In this document: positions 11,064 to 20,304 of the stretch, piece after piece
Numbering within the stretch: the stretch's first letter is position 1
Layout of the letters: every line of letters starts with the position of its first letter
Source: Ectothiorhodosinus mongolicus
Lineage (GTDB): Bacteria > Pseudomonadota > Gammaproteobacteria > Ectothiorhodospirales > Ectothiorhodospiraceae
Assembly: GCF_022406875.1 (NCBI RefSeq)
Contig: NZ_CP023018.1
Coordinates: 1,375,914 to 1,439,913, forward strand
Direction of reading: 5' to 3'
DNA: 64,000 nt
Translations under genes and position numbers: made by a program
Notes under the pieces: model-generated
The model's input: the letters and a program-made list of their open reading frames with translations, nothing else
What the model was told of the DNA's origin: nothing
Database searches by the model: none

Positions 11064-12288
11064 CCACCCAACCCGCTTTGACGCTTTTCACCGCCTCTAC
11101 TCGCTGGCGGTGCAGCTCTTCACCCAACTGCGGGCCGGCAAAGCCCTGTGCTTGAATGGCGGGGATATCTACATCGAGACATGCGGCGTAACAAGCGCGC
11201 AGATAATCCGCCTGCGGGTAGTCACGCTCCTCAAACCCCAGCCGCCCGCGGCTATCGGCCAAACACACCAGCAGCACATCCTCCAGCCGTTCACGCCGGC
11301 GAAACACATCCAAACGCTCCAACAGCTTCACCACTGTGGAAGGCTTGAGTTCGAGAGCTTGATGCACCGTGCCATGCCAACGCGTCACCACAGACGCGAA
11401 TTCTTTAAAGCGCTTGGGTGCGGCCAAACGATCGCACAGAACCTGCACCAAGGGCACGCCGCGCTCTTCGTGGCCATGATGGCTGGGCAAAATCTCTTTT
11501 GGGGTCGTACCCTTGCCGAGGTCATGCGTTAAAGCCGCAAAGCGCAGCAAAGGGTCAGTGCTGAGTTGGGTGGCTTGGTCGAGCACCATCAGGGTATGCA
11601 CGCCGGTATCGATTTCGGGGTGGTATTGCGGCGGTTGCGGTACGCCGAATAACACCTCGATCTCCGGAAATAACACGCCATGGGCGCCGCAATCGCGCAA
11701 CACCTCGAAAAAGCAGCGCGGCTGTGTCGAGGCCAAAGCCTTGCGCAGCTCCTGCCAAACGCGCTCAGGAACCAGTGCATTAACCTCACCCGCCAGTACC
11801 ATCTTTTGCATCAGTTGTCGGGTTTCCGGGGCCAATTTAAAGCCTAAGGGCATGAGTTTGGCCGCCAAACGCGCCACCCGCAAAATCCGCACCGGATCCT
11901 CGGCAAAAGCCGGCGAGATATGCCGCAGCCAACGATTGGCCAGATCATCCCGGCCACCATGGGGATCAACCAGCACACCGTCATCGCCGCGCGCCATCGC
12001 ATTAATCGTCAGATCGCGGCGCAGCAAGTCCTCCTCCAGCGTCACATCCGGTGAGGCATGAATTTCAAAGCCGCGGTAGCCGGGGCCGGTATTGCGCTCA
12101 GTGCGCGCTAGAGCGTATTCCTCATGCGTCTGGGGATGCAAAAACACCGGAAAATCTCGCCCCACGGGCTGATAGCCCAGATCCAGCATCTGCTGAACTG
12201 TGGCGCCGACTACCACATGGTCATATTCCTGCACCTCCAGGCCCAGCAATTCGTCGCGCAGTGCTCCGCCCACCACATAGGTTTGCAT
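11047..12288 (-). CDS. cca: Multifunctional CCA-adding tRNA nucleotidyltransferase with HD domain
   Basis: Adds or repairs the 3'-CCA of tRNA. The 413 aa include the N-terminal nucleotidyltransferase domain with VVGGALRDELLG and a C-terminal HD phosphohydrolase domain (THDLGKG, HHGHEERG), i.e. the gammaproteobacterial multifunctional form. Colinear blocks GRDFPVFLHP, EEYALARTER, DLTINAMA and FPEIEVLFGVP match E. coli Cca closely. Oddity: the metal-binding DxD of the active site (DRD in E. coli) reads E-Y-D here. The start at 12288 is preferred over ATG 12294 because AAGGAG is 8 nt upstream of it but only 2 nt from the other. Confidence 0.95.
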   Translation of the reverse strand: MQTYVVGGALRDELLGLEVQEYDHVVVGATVQQMLDLGYQPVGRDFPVFLHPQTHEEYALARTERNTGPGYRGFEIHASPDVTLEEDLLRRDLTINAMARGDDGVLVDPHGGRDDLANRWLRHISPAFAEDPVRILRVARLAAKLMPLGFKLAPETRQLMQKMVLAGEVNALVPERVWQELRKALASTQPRCFFEVLRDCGAHGVLFPEIEVLFGVPQPPQYHPEIDTGVHTLMVLDQATQLSTDPLLRFAALTHDLGKGTTPKEILPSHHGHEERGVPLVQVLCDRLAAPKRFKEFASVVTRWHGTVHQALELKPSTVVKLLERLDVFRRRERLEDVLLVCLADSRGRLGFEERDYPQADYLRACYAACLDVDIPAIQAQGFAGPQLGEELHRQRVEAVKSVKAGWVVKDGV

Positions 12289-12395
12289 CAGCATCGCTCC
12301 TTGCTGCCGCCCAGCTTTGGGTGATTTACCATGAGGCTTTTCCTCCTAACGGCTTATAGTATGACAAGGGCAGGAAGCGAACCCAAGGAGTTGGT

Positions 12396-13001
12396 TTGGA
12401 TTGGATAGATCTGGCCGAACAGGCCATCGAGGCTTACGGCTACTGGGCGCTGGGCGCCTTGATGGTGGTGCTGGCCCCCGAGACGCTGATGCCCTTTGCG
12501 GGTTTTTTGGCGGGCGAGGGCTGGCTGAGTCTGACTTGGGTGATTCTCATCGGCAGTTTGGGCGGCACTCTGGGCTCGACGCTGATTTATGCACTGGCCC
12601 AACAAGTGGGCGAGGAGCGCACCCGGCTGTGGTTAGCGCGCCATGGCAAGTGGCTGCTGCTGCGCGAGCAAGATCTTAGCGGTGTGCTGCATATTTTCGC
12701 CCTGCACGGGCTGTGGTTGGTGGCGGTGGCGCGCTGCGTGCCGTCGCTGCGCAGCTTGGTCTCTATCCCTGCCGGCCTCCTGCCGATGGGGCTGGGTCCT
12801 TTTGTGCTTCTGACCTTTTTGGGCACGCTGATTTGGAACATCCTGCTGGCGGGTCTGGGTTACTTATTGGGTGGCCGCTGGCAGAGCTTAGAGCCCCTGC
12901 TCGGCAGTTATGCAGCCATCGTCTTGGGCTTGTTGGGGCTGGCTGTGTTGGTCTTTGTGATCCAGCGGCTGCTCAATCAATGGCTGGACGATCGCGCCTG
13001 A
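12396..13001 (+). CDS. DedA family membrane protein
   Basis: Integral inner-membrane protein of 201 aa with several hydrophobic segments. The DedA/SNARE-associated signatures are visible as ETLMPFAGFLAGEG near the N-terminus and RCVPSLRSLVSIPAG in the middle. Family members act as lipid carrier scramblases or recyclers (undecaprenyl phosphate, phosphatidylethanolamine) and affect membrane homeostasis. The start is an unusual TTG at 12396, supported by AAGGAG at 12385-12390. It lies between cca (divergent) and yebC. Confidence 0.88.
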   Translation: MDWIDLAEQAIEAYGYWALGALMVVLAPETLMPFAGFLAGEGWLSLTWVILIGSLGGTLGSTLIYALAQQVGEERTRLWLARHGKWLLLREQDLSGVLHIFALHGLWLVAVARCVPSLRSLVSIPAGLLPMGLGPFVLLTFLGTLIWNILLAGLGYLLGGRWQSLEPLLGSYAAIVLGLLGLAVLVFVIQRLLNQWLDDRA

Positions 13002-13058
13002 ACTCGGCATGATGGCGCTCATTTAACACCGATTTCGTGACATCAAAAGAGATAGACC

Positions 13059-13799
13059 ATGGCCGGACACAGTAAATGGGCCAATATTCAGCACCGTAAA
13101 AACGCCCAAGACGCCAAACGCGGCAAGCTGTTTACCAAGCTGATCAAGGAGATCACCGTGGCCGCGCGCATGGGCGGCTCCGATGCCAACACCAATCCGC
13201 GTCTGCGCCTGGCGATTGATAAAGCGCTGGATGCCAACATGACCAAGGACACCATCGAGCGTGCGACCAAGCGCGGCGCGGGTGAACTCGAAGGCATCAA
13301 CTATGAAGAAATCCGCTACGAAGGCTATGGCCCGGGCGGTGTCGCGATTATGGTGGATTGCATGACCGATAACCGCAATCGCACGGTGTCCGAAGTGCGT
13401 CACGCCTTCACCAAATGCGGCGGCAATCTCGGCACCGATGGCTCGGTGTCTTACTTGTTTGAAAAAACCGGGGTTCTTAGCTACCCCGCCGATCAGGATG
13501 AAGAGGCGATCATGGAGGCGGCTATTGAAGGCGGCGCCGATGATGTTTTGGTGCACGAGGATGGCTCGATGGAAGTGCTGACTTCGCCCGATGCCTATGA
13601 CGGCGTGCGTCAGGCGCTGCTGGCGGCCAATCTCAAGCCCGAGCACAGCGAGGTCACCATGCGCGCTGGTACTGCCAGCAGTGTCGATGTCGACACCGCG
13701 CAACAGGTCTTAAAGCTGTTGGATATGCTCGATGATCTTGATGATGTGCAAAATGTCTACACCAACGCCGACTTCCCCGATGAGGTGATGCAAGGGTGA
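13059..13799 (+). CDS. yebC: YebC/PmpR family protein (DUF28)
   Basis: 246 aa, the normal family length. The N-terminus [23 protein letters not shown] is the diagnostic YebC signature. Members bind DNA and regulate transcription, or, as more recently shown for the YebC family, help ribosomes through difficult proline stretches. The gene heads the Holliday-junction run and its stop overlaps the ruvC GTG start (GTGA), so the two are translationally coupled. Confidence 0.95.
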   Translation: MAGHSKWANIQHRKNAQDAKRGKLFTKLIKEITVAARMGGSDANTNPRLRLAIDKALDANMTKDTIERATKRGAGELEGINYEEIRYEGYGPGGVAIMVDCMTDNRNRTVSEVRHAFTKCGGNLGTDGSVSYLFEKTGVLSYPADQDEEAIMEAAIEGGADDVLVHEDGSMEVLTSPDAYDGVRQALLAANLKPEHSEVTMRAGTASSVDVDTAQQVLKLLDMLDDLDDVQNVYTNADFPDEVMQG

Positions 13800-14320
13800 G
13801 CGCTGCGCCGCTGCGGATTATCGGTATTGATCCCGGCTCGCAGATCACCGGCTTTGGCATTCTCGACACCGATGGGCGCAGCAGCGTGCATGTGCACAGC
13901 GGTTGTATTCGTCTGCCCACGGGCGACTTTCCGCAGCGCTTGGGCGTGATTTTTCGTGAACTCGATGCCATCATCGCCACCCATCAACCGGCAGTGATGG
14001 CCATTGAACAGGCGTTTTTGGCGCGCAACGCCGCGGTGGCTTTAAAACTTGGCCAAGCCCGTGGCGCCGCTATTTGCGCCGCGGTGAATCGCGGTTTGGA
14101 TGTTAGCGAATATGCCCCGCGGCTGATCAAACAAGCGGTAGTCGGCTCGGGTAGCGCCGTCAAAGAACAGGTTCAGCATATGGTCATGATCATGCTGGCG
14201 CTTACTCGCCGCCCGGCCGCTGATGAAGCCGATGCCCTCGCCGCCGCCCTGTGTCATGCGCACATTGGTTCGAGTTTGGGCCGCCTGCCGCAAGGCTTTC
14301 AACGGAGACGCAGACGATGA
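13796..14320 (+). CDS. ruvC: Holliday junction resolvase RuvC
   Basis: Endonuclease that cuts Holliday junctions together with RuvAB. The 174 aa contain the four acidic catalytic residues: D12 in IIGIDPGS, E71 in AIEQAF, and D143 and D146 in ADEADALA. The start codon is GTG at 13796, overlapping the yebC stop. The end overlaps the ruvA start (ATGA). Confidence 0.96.
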   Translation: MSAAPLRIIGIDPGSQITGFGILDTDGRSSVHVHSGCIRLPTGDFPQRLGVIFRELDAIIATHQPAVMAIEQAFLARNAAVALKLGQARGAAICAAVNRGLDVSEYAPRLIKQAVVGSGSAVKEQVQHMVMIMLALTRRPAADEADALAAALCHAHIGSSLGRLPQGFQRRRRR

Positions 14321-14919
14321 TTGGACGTTTAAGTGGCACCCTCATCGAATCCCAACCGCCGCATTTGTTACTGGATGTTGCGGGTGTGGGCTACGAGATC
14401 GAGGCGCCTTTATCGACTTTTTATAGCCTTGCGTCGGTCGGCAGCGCAGTCGTGCTGCACACCCATTTGCATGTGCGTGAGGACGCCCACGTCTTATACG
14501 GCTTTGCGACCCTGGCCGAGCGCAGCTTGTTTCGCACCCTGATTAAGGTCAGCGGCGTCGGTGCGAAAATGGCCTTGGCAATTTTGTCGGGCATGAGCGT
14601 CGAGGCGTTTCATCAGTGCGTCTTGGCCAACGATGCCACCACCCTGACCAAGCTTCCCGGCATTGGCCGCAAAACCGCTGAGCGCCTGTTGATTGAGATG
14701 CGCGATAAAGTCGATGCCAGTATTGCTGGTAGCGCGGTGGGCCTGCCTGGAGGTGCTGCGCCGCCGCCACAAAGCCCCGTGAACGACGCTGTCGCCGCGC
14801 TGATTTCTCTAGGCTATAAACCTCAAGAAGCCAGTCGCTTGATCAGCCGCGTCGAAGGTGAGGCCGATAGCAGCCAAGAATTGATTCGTTTGGCTCTCAA
14901 GGCCACGCTCAAGACCTGA
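14317..14919 (+). CDS. ruvA: Holliday junction branch migration protein RuvA
   Basis: Tetrameric junction-binding subunit of RuvAB, 200 aa. The N-terminal OB domain begins [11 protein letters not shown]. Two helix-hairpin-helix motifs are visible, LIKVSGVGAKMALAIL and LTKLPGIGRKTAERLL, and the C-terminal RuvB-contact domain contains ALISLGYKPQEA. The ATG at 14317 overlaps the ruvC stop; a longer frame from 14251 would run inside ruvC and is rejected. Confidence 0.96.
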   Translation: MIGRLSGTLIESQPPHLLLDVAGVGYEIEAPLSTFYSLASVGSAVVLHTHLHVREDAHVLYGFATLAERSLFRTLIKVSGVGAKMALAILSGMSVEAFHQCVLANDATTLTKLPGIGRKTAERLLIEMRDKVDASIAGSAVGLPGGAAPPPQSPVNDAVAALISLGYKPQEASRLISRVEGEADSSQELIRLALKATLKT

Positions 14920-14931
14920 TAGAATAGCGCC

Positions 14932-15993
14932 ATGACCCAGGGCATTCTCACGGCAGAGCAAGAAGGCGACGACGCAAGCCTGGAGCGCTCGATTCGCCCG
15001 CAGCGTTTGGCCGATTATGAAGGTCAGCCGGTGGCGCGCGAACAAATGGAGATTTTTATCCACGCCGCCCGTGAGCGCGGTGAGGCGCTGGATCATGTGC
15101 TGATTTTTGGGCCGCCGGGCTTGGGGAAGACTACCTTATCGCACATCATCGCCCATGAGATGGGAGTGAATCTGCGGCAAACCTCAGGGCCGGTTTTAGA
15201 ACGCCCTGGGGATCTGGCGGCGATTCTCACCAATCTAGAAGCCCATGACGTTTTGTTCGTCGATGAGATTCATCGGCTCTCGCCGGTGGTTGAGGAAGTG
15301 CTGTATCCGGCGATGGAGGATTTCCAACTGGATATCGTCATTGGCGAGGGTCCAGCGGCGCGCTCGATTAAGCTGGATTTACCGCCTTTCACCTTGGTGG
15401 GCGCCACCACCCGCGCTGGCCTTTTGACCTCGCCACTGCGCGATCGCTTCGGCATTGTGCAGCGCCTAGAGTTCTACAACACCCCGGATCTGACCCGCAT
15501 TGTATTGCGCTCTGCCGGCATCCTCGGCGCCCAGCTCGAAGAGGATGGCGCTACCGAAATCGCCCGTCGCGCCCGCGGTACGCCACGTATTGCCAACCGT
15601 CTGCTGCGTCGCGTACGCGACTATGCACAAATCCGCGCCGATGGTCATATTGACGCGGCGGTGGCCGAAAAAGCCTTGGATATGCTCAACGTCGATGCCC
15701 ATGGCTTTGATTCTCAGGACCGGCGCCTGCTGTTGGCGATTATCGAGAAGTTCGATGGGGGCCCGGTGGGTATCGATAGCTTATCTGCGGCCATCGGTGA
15801 GGAACGCGGCACTATCGAAGACGTGGTTGAACCCTATCTCATCCAGCAAGGCTTTATGATGCGCACCAACCGCGGCCGCATGGCTACCAGTCATGCCTAT
15901 CGCCATTTTGGTCTGCGCGTCCCGGACGCGCTATCCGCGCGGGCAGCACAGCCCGAACTGTTCAATGAGGACGAGGAGCGCCATGAGCTTTGA
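14932..15993 (+). CDS. ruvB: Holliday junction ATP-dependent helicase RuvB
   Basis: Hexameric AAA+ motor of branch migration, 353 aa. Walker A is GPPGLGKT (60-67), Walker B is LFVDEIHRL, and the sensor region GATTRAGLL is present. The C-terminal winged-helix domain carries RTNRGRMAT. It lies 12 bp behind ruvA. Its 3' end overlaps the ybgC start by 11 bp, linking recombination and envelope genes in one transcript as in many gammaproteobacteria. Confidence 0.97.
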   Translation: MTQGILTAEQEGDDASLERSIRPQRLADYEGQPVAREQMEIFIHAARERGEALDHVLIFGPPGLGKTTLSHIIAHEMGVNLRQTSGPVLERPGDLAAILTNLEAHDVLFVDEIHRLSPVVEEVLYPAMEDFQLDIVIGEGPAARSIKLDLPPFTLVGATTRAGLLTSPLRDRFGIVQRLEFYNTPDLTRIVLRSAGILGAQLEEDGATEIARRARGTPRIANRLLRRVRDYAQIRADGHIDAAVAEKALDMLNVDAHGFDSQDRRLLLAIIEKFDGGPVGIDSLSAAIGEERGTIEDVVEPYLIQQGFMMRTNRGRMATSHAYRHFGLRVPDALSARAAQPELFNEDEERHEL

Positions 15994-16405
15994 CTGGCCG
16001 ATCCGCGTCTATTATGAGGACACGGATGCCGGTGGGGTGGTCTACCACGCCCGTTATCTGCACTTTATGGAACGCGCCCGCACCGAGTGGCTACGTCATG
16101 CTGGCTTTGACCAACGCGCTTTGGCCCATGAAGCGGGTGTGATTTTCGCGGTACGCGATCTGCAGATCGATTTTCATCGCCCGGCGCGGCTGGATGATGT
16201 CTTGCGGGTGCACACCGAAGTCGCTGAACAGCGCCGCGTCAGTTTCAGTTTCGACCAAAAAATTTTTACCGACGCCGCCGCTGACGCGGAACTGCTGTGT
16301 CATGCGCGCGTCAAAGTAGCCTGTTTAAATGCGCAAAGTTTTGCGCCGCAGGCGATCCCTGAGTCTATTAGCAGCGCTCTGGCTGCAGGAGCTCCCCCGT
16401 TGTGA
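15983..16405 (+). CDS. ybgC: Tol-Pal associated acyl-CoA thioesterase YbgC
   Basis: Hot-dog fold thioesterase, 140 aa, with the 4-hydroxybenzoyl-CoA thioesterase motif [16 protein letters not shown], in which D15 is the predicted catalytic residue. Cytoplasmic; the E. coli protein acts on acyl-CoA or acyl-ACP and is always linked to tol-pal. The start at 15983 has GAGGAG at 15973-15978. The longer frame from 15893 lies inside ruvB. The stop overlaps the GTG of tolQ. Confidence 0.94.
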   Translation: MSFDWPIRVYYEDTDAGGVVYHARYLHFMERARTEWLRHAGFDQRALAHEAGVIFAVRDLQIDFHRPARLDDVLRVHTEVAEQRRVSFSFDQKIFTDAAADAELLCHARVKVACLNAQSFAPQAIPESISSALAAGAPPL

Positions 16406-17097
16406 GTGTCGATCTCTCTCTTTACCGCCTGATCCTTGAGGCCAGCTTGATTGTGCAGCTGGTGATGGTGATCCTGGTGCTGGCCTCAGTGTTTTCCTGG
16501 ATGATCATCGTCCTCAAGTGGCGAGTGCTTAAAGCCGCGCGTCAGGCGGCCGATGAGTTTGAGGACCGCTTTTGGTCCGGCGCCGATCTCAGTCACCTTT
16601 ATGATGGCCTGCGGCGGCGTACTGACATCGCTGGCATGGAACATGTGTTTTCCGCTGGCTTTAAAGAGTTTTTGCGCGGTCGCGCCACTCCCTCCGGCGA
16701 TACCGAAACCGTCAGTCAGAACACCCAACGCGCCATGCGCGTCTCCATCTCCCGCGAAGGGGACACGCTTGAGACCTATCTCAATTTTCTCGCCACCGTT
16801 GGTTCTACCAGCCCCTACATCGGCTTATTCGGGACCGTCTGGGGCATCATGCATGCCTTTATTGGCCTCTCCGGTGTGCAACAAGCGACTTTGGCCATGG
16901 TCGCCCCGGGTATTGCTGAAGCCTTGATTGCCACCGCGCTGGGGCTGTTTGCGGCCATTCCCGCGGTGATTGCCTACAACAGTTTTTCGGGTCAGATCGA
17001 TCGCTTGTTGGCTCGCTATGACAACTTCTCCGACGAGTTAGCGGCCCTGCTGCAGCGCCAGCTCAGCGGCGCAACCGCGGAGGAGGTGCGCAGCTAA
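16402..17097 (+). CDS. tolQ: Tol-Pal system inner-membrane protein TolQ
   Basis: MotA/TolQ/ExbB proton-channel family, 231 aa. One hydrophobic helix lies near the N-terminus (about 14-38). Two further helices lie in the C-terminal half around VGSTSPYIGLFGTVWGIMHAF and IAEALIATALGLFAAIPAV, the conserved channel region. With TolR it converts the proton gradient into force on TolA. The GTG start overlaps the ybgC stop, and the last codons overlap the tolR ATG. Confidence 0.96.
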   Translation: MSVDLSLYRLILEASLIVQLVMVILVLASVFSWMIIVLKWRVLKAARQAADEFEDRFWSGADLSHLYDGLRRRTDIAGMEHVFSAGFKEFLRGRATPSGDTETVSQNTQRAMRVSISREGDTLETYLNFLATVGSTSPYIGLFGTVWGIMHAFIGLSGVQQATLAMVAPGIAEALIATALGLFAAIPAVIAYNSFSGQIDRLLARYDNFSDELAALLQRQLSGATAEEVRS

Positions 17098-17558
17098 TGG
17101 CCGCCGTCGCCGCCAATCGCCTGCGCCGCAGGCGTTCGATGTCGCAAATCAACGTCGTGCCTTTTATCGACGTGATGTTGCTGCTGCTGATTATCTTCAT
17201 GGTGACCGCACCGCTGTTACAGCAAGGGGTGGAGGTCGATTTGCCCACCGCTGATGCTCAGCCTTTGGAAGAGAGCATGAATCAGCCTGAGCCGATTGTG
17301 GTCACTGTGACCCGAGACGGGCGCCTGTTGTTAAATCAAGGTCCACAGAGCGGGGTGCCTTTAGAGGCGCCCGAGCTGCGTGTGGCGATTGCTGAGCTTT
17401 TGGTCGATAAGCCCGGTGCGGATATTTTTGTGCGCGGCGATCGTTTTGTGGATTACGGCCGGGTTATGGACGCCATGGTCAGTGTGCAGGCAGCCGGCGG
17501 TGGTCGTGTGGGCCTACTCACTGAGCCCGGCGACTCGAACAGTCAGGATAGGCCCTAA
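17097..17558 (+). CDS. tolR: Tol-Pal system protein TolR
   Basis: ExbD/TolR family, 153 aa, with one transmembrane helix near residues 22-42. The essential proton-path aspartate D25 is present in VPFIDVMLLLLIIF. The periplasmic domain has the family pattern (VTRDGRLLLNQG, VDYGRVMDAM). It overlaps tolQ and tolA by 1 bp each. Confidence 0.96.
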   Translation: MAAVAANRLRRRRSMSQINVVPFIDVMLLLLIIFMVTAPLLQQGVEVDLPTADAQPLEESMNQPEPIVVTVTRDGRLLLNQGPQSGVPLEAPELRVAIAELLVDKPGADIFVRGDRFVDYGRVMDAMVSVQAAGGGRVGLLTEPGDSNSQDRP

Positions 17559-18433
17559 TGTGGCAGCTGCTGCGCGCGCATCGGCGATTGTTTGCAGCCG
17601 TGCTGAGTGTGCACGTCGTAGGTTTTTTGGCATTGGGTGTGAATCTGCAGTTCGTGCCTAAGCTCACCCAAGCGGGTGATCCAGGCGCGCAGCAACGCGA
17701 AGAGGCGCCGCCAGCGCCCATCGTCGAGGCCACAGCGGTGGACGCACAGCAGTTTGACGCTATCCAAGAGCAGCGTCGCCGTGCTGAAGAAGCCGAACGC
17801 CGGCGTCAGCAAGAAGCCGCGCGGCGTGCCGAGCAAGAGCGCCGTGCCGCCGAAGAGCGCCGCCGCCAAGAAGAGGTAAGGCGTCAGGCCGAAGCCGAGC
17901 GCCAGCGTCAGGAATCCGCGCGCCGGGAAGCCGAAGCCAGACGCCAGGCCGAAGAAGTAGCCAGGGCCGAAGAGGCGAGGCGTCAAGAAGAAGCCAGACG
18001 CGCAGAAGAAGCGCGGCGGGCCGAACAAGAACGCCAAGCGCGTATTGCTGAAGAACAAGCTGCTGAGCAAGAGCGCCGACAGGCGGCGCTAGAAGCCGAA
18101 GCGCAGCGCCTGTCAGAGATTGAGGCGCAGCAACAGGCCGCGGCGCGGCAGCGGCAGTTGGAACGTCAGCGCGGTGACTATGTCGCAGCGATTCGTCAGG
18201 CGGTGGAGCGACAGTGGCGCCCGCCGTCCGATTATCGCCAGGGACAAAGCGCCGTGGTATTTGTACGCCAGACCCCTGGCGGCTTTATTCAGGATGTGCG
18301 CGTCGAGCAATGTGATGGCGGCGCGTTGTTTTGTGATTCGGTGGAACGGGCGGTGCGCTTGGCTGAACCCTTGCCGCAGCCTGCTGACCCCGCCTTGTTT
18401 GTCCGCGAGATCCGATTTAGATTTGAGCCATGA
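17558..18433 (+). CDS. tolA: Cell envelope integrity protein TolA
   Basis: Inner-membrane-anchored periplasmic bridge to TolB/Pal, 291 aa. There is a single N-terminal transmembrane helix (about 13-31), then a long charged helix of A, E, R and Q repeats (about 65-205), then a C-terminal domain from YVAAIRQAVERQW onward with two cysteines (EQCDGG, LFCDS). The TonB-like C-terminal fold and position between tolR and tolB fix the call. The helix is low-complexity and repetitive, so apparent antisense ORFs there are spurious. Confidence 0.94.
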   Translation: MWQLLRAHRRLFAAVLSVHVVGFLALGVNLQFVPKLTQAGDPGAQQREEAPPAPIVEATAVDAQQFDAIQEQRRRAEEAERRRQQEAARRAEQERRAAEERRRQEEVRRQAEAERQRQESARREAEARRQAEEVARAEEARRQEEARRAEEARRAEQERQARIAEEQAAEQERRQAALEAEAQRLSEIEAQQQAAARQRQLERQRGDYVAAIRQAVERQWRPPSDYRQGQSAVVFVRQTPGGFIQDVRVEQCDGGALFCDSVERAVRLAEPLPQPADPALFVREIRFRFEP

Positions 18434-19722
18434 GGCCCTTGATGTTTGCCAAGCTGCGATTGTTTTTGTTGCTGTTTCTGCTGCTACCCCTGAGCGCGCA
18501 AGCAGCGCTTGAGGTGCGCATCACCCAAGGCGTCGAGGGCGCTGTGCCCTTGGCCATCGTGCCCTTTGGCGGTGAGGGTGGCGGCGAGTTAGCGGCGGTG
18601 ATCCGTGCCAATTTAGAGCGCAGCGGGCGCTTTGACGGTCTGGATACATCGGCCATGCCCCAGCAACCGCAAGCCGCCGATCAAGTCGATTTCGCGCGCT
18701 GGCAGGAGACCGATCGCGAATATCTGGTGGTCGGTGGGATCCGTCCCAGTGGGTCGGGGCAGGTAGCCGTGCGTTTCCAATTATTGGATGTCGCCTCAGG
18801 ACGCCAGCTGGTGGGCTACAGTATTCCCGCAACACCCGCCACCTTGCGCCGCGCGGCGCACATGGTAAGTGATTTGATTTATGAGCGCCTGACCGGTCAG
18901 CGTGGGGCGTTTGATACCCAGGTGGCCTACATCAGCGTCACGCGTGAGGGCCAGCAGCTGCGTTACGCTCTTCAGGTGGCTGATGCTGACGGGCACAACC
19001 CGCAGGTGATTTTCCGCTCTAGCGAGCCGGTCATGTCACCCGCTTGGTCACCGGATGCGCGCCGCTTGGCTTATGTCTCCTTTGAAAACGGTCAGTCAGA
19101 GATCTTTATCCAAAACCTAGCCACCGGTGAACGCCAGCGCATTGCCGCACATGAGGGCATCAACAGCGCGCCAGCCTTCTCACCCGATGGTCGCCAGCTG
19201 GCATTAACCCTATCGCGCGATGGTCAGCCAGATATTTATGTGATGAATCTCGCCGATCAAAGCCTGACGCGTTTAACCAACAGCCGTTCAATCGATACCG
19301 AGCCGGTATGGATGCCCGATGGTCGCTCGATTGTATTCACTTCCGACCGTGCCGGGCGTCCGCAGCTCTATGAGGTGCCAGCGCGCGGTGGTAACGCTCA
19401 GCGCCTCACTTTTGAAGGAACCTACAATGCTCGCGCGGCCGTCGCCGCGGATGGTCGGCGCTTGGTCATGATGCATGGCAGTGGCCGCGGTTATCAGATC
19501 GGCCTTTTGGATCGCGATACCCGGCAAGTGCGGGTCTTGAGCCGCGGTCGCAATGACGAATCACCCAGTTTCGCACCCAATGGCAGTATGATCATCTACG
19601 CCACCACCGAGGGCGGTCGTGGCATTTTGGCAGCGGTCAGTGATGACGGCCGCGTTCATCAGCAACTGGTGCTGGCGGAGGGAGAGGTTCGTGAACCCGC
19701 CTGGTCACCATTTTTGGATTAA
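18430..19722 (+). CDS. tolB: Tol-Pal system protein TolB
   Basis: Periplasmic beta-propeller of 430 aa that binds Pal and the TolA C-terminus. A signal peptide (about 1-25, ending LSAQA) is followed by an N-terminal alpha/beta domain and repeated propeller blades with the WSPDGR-type motif (PAWSPDARRLAYVS, PAFSPDGRQLALT, PVWMPDGRSIVFTSD). ATGA overlap with tolA indicates coupling. Confidence 0.96.
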   Translation: MRPLMFAKLRLFLLLFLLLPLSAQAALEVRITQGVEGAVPLAIVPFGGEGGGELAAVIRANLERSGRFDGLDTSAMPQQPQAADQVDFARWQETDREYLVVGGIRPSGSGQVAVRFQLLDVASGRQLVGYSIPATPATLRRAAHMVSDLIYERLTGQRGAFDTQVAYISVTREGQQLRYALQVADADGHNPQVIFRSSEPVMSPAWSPDARRLAYVSFENGQSEIFIQNLATGERQRIAAHEGINSAPAFSPDGRQLALTLSRDGQPDIYVMNLADQSLTRLTNSRSIDTEPVWMPDGRSIVFTSDRAGRPQLYEVPARGGNAQRLTFEGTYNARAAVAADGRRLVMMHGSGRGYQIGLLDRDTRQVRVLSRGRNDESPSFAPNGSMIIYATTEGGRGILAAVSDDGRVHQQLVLAEGEVREPAWSPFLD

Positions 19723-19752
19723 TCCACCACACTTTTTTTGAGGGTTTTGATC

Positions 19753-20304
19753 ATGCAACGGCCCAATGCGGTAACTACCGCCCTAAAGCTTTTTGTGATT
19801 TTGCTGCTGGCTCTGACGTTGGCGGCTTGTGCCAGTAAAGACCGCCCGCGTCCTGGGGATGTCGCCGCCGATGGTGAAGCTGTCGGAGTCGATACCGAAG
19901 TGCGGCCTTTGGGCCGTGATGGCCGGCCGATTGCCGGACCGATGGGTGCGCCCGGTAGTGCCATCTCGCAGCGCTTGGTGTATTTCGATTTCGACCGCGA
20001 TGCTATTGCCAGTGAGTTTCTGCCGGTGGTGAATGCTCACGCCGAGTACCTCGCCAACAATCCTCAAGCGCGGATTCGCCTTGAGGGCCATACCGATGAG
20101 CGTGGTTCCCGCGAATACAACTTGGGTCTGGGTGAGCGTCGTGCTATGGCGGTGCAGCGCCAGATGCTGTTGCAGGGTGCCCGTGCCAGTCAGATTCGCG
20201 TGATCAGCTATGGCGAGGAACTGCCCGCGCAAATGGGCAGTGATGAGCAGGCGTGGGCGCAGAATCGCCGCGTTGAAATCGTCTATGAGCGAGGCTCGCA
20301 ATGA
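19753..20304 (+). CDS. pal: Peptidoglycan-associated lipoprotein Pal
   Basis: Outer-membrane lipoprotein, 183 aa. The signal sequence ends in the lipobox LAAC with Cys26 as lipidation site. The OmpA-like peptidoglycan-binding domain begins near VYFDFDRDAI and carries EGHTDERGSREYNLGLGERRA. The ATG at 19753 (GAGGG upstream) gives the correct signal peptide; an upstream TTG at 19738 is not needed. The overlap with cpoB is 4 bp (ATGA). Confidence 0.96.
   Translation: MQRPNAVTTALKLFVILLLALTLAACASKDRPRPGDVAADGEAVGVDTEVRPLGRDGRPIAGPMGAPGSAISQRLVYFDFDRDAIASEFLPVVNAHAEYLANNPQARIRLEGHTDERGSREYNLGLGERRAMAVQRQMLLQGARASQIRVISYGEELPAQMGSDEQAWAQNRRVEIVYERGSQ

Noticed and set aside
17555-18070. 171-codon reverse ORF opposite tolA
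   Set aside because: A product of the repetitive A/E/R/Q-coding DNA of TolA; low-complexity F/L/G translation.
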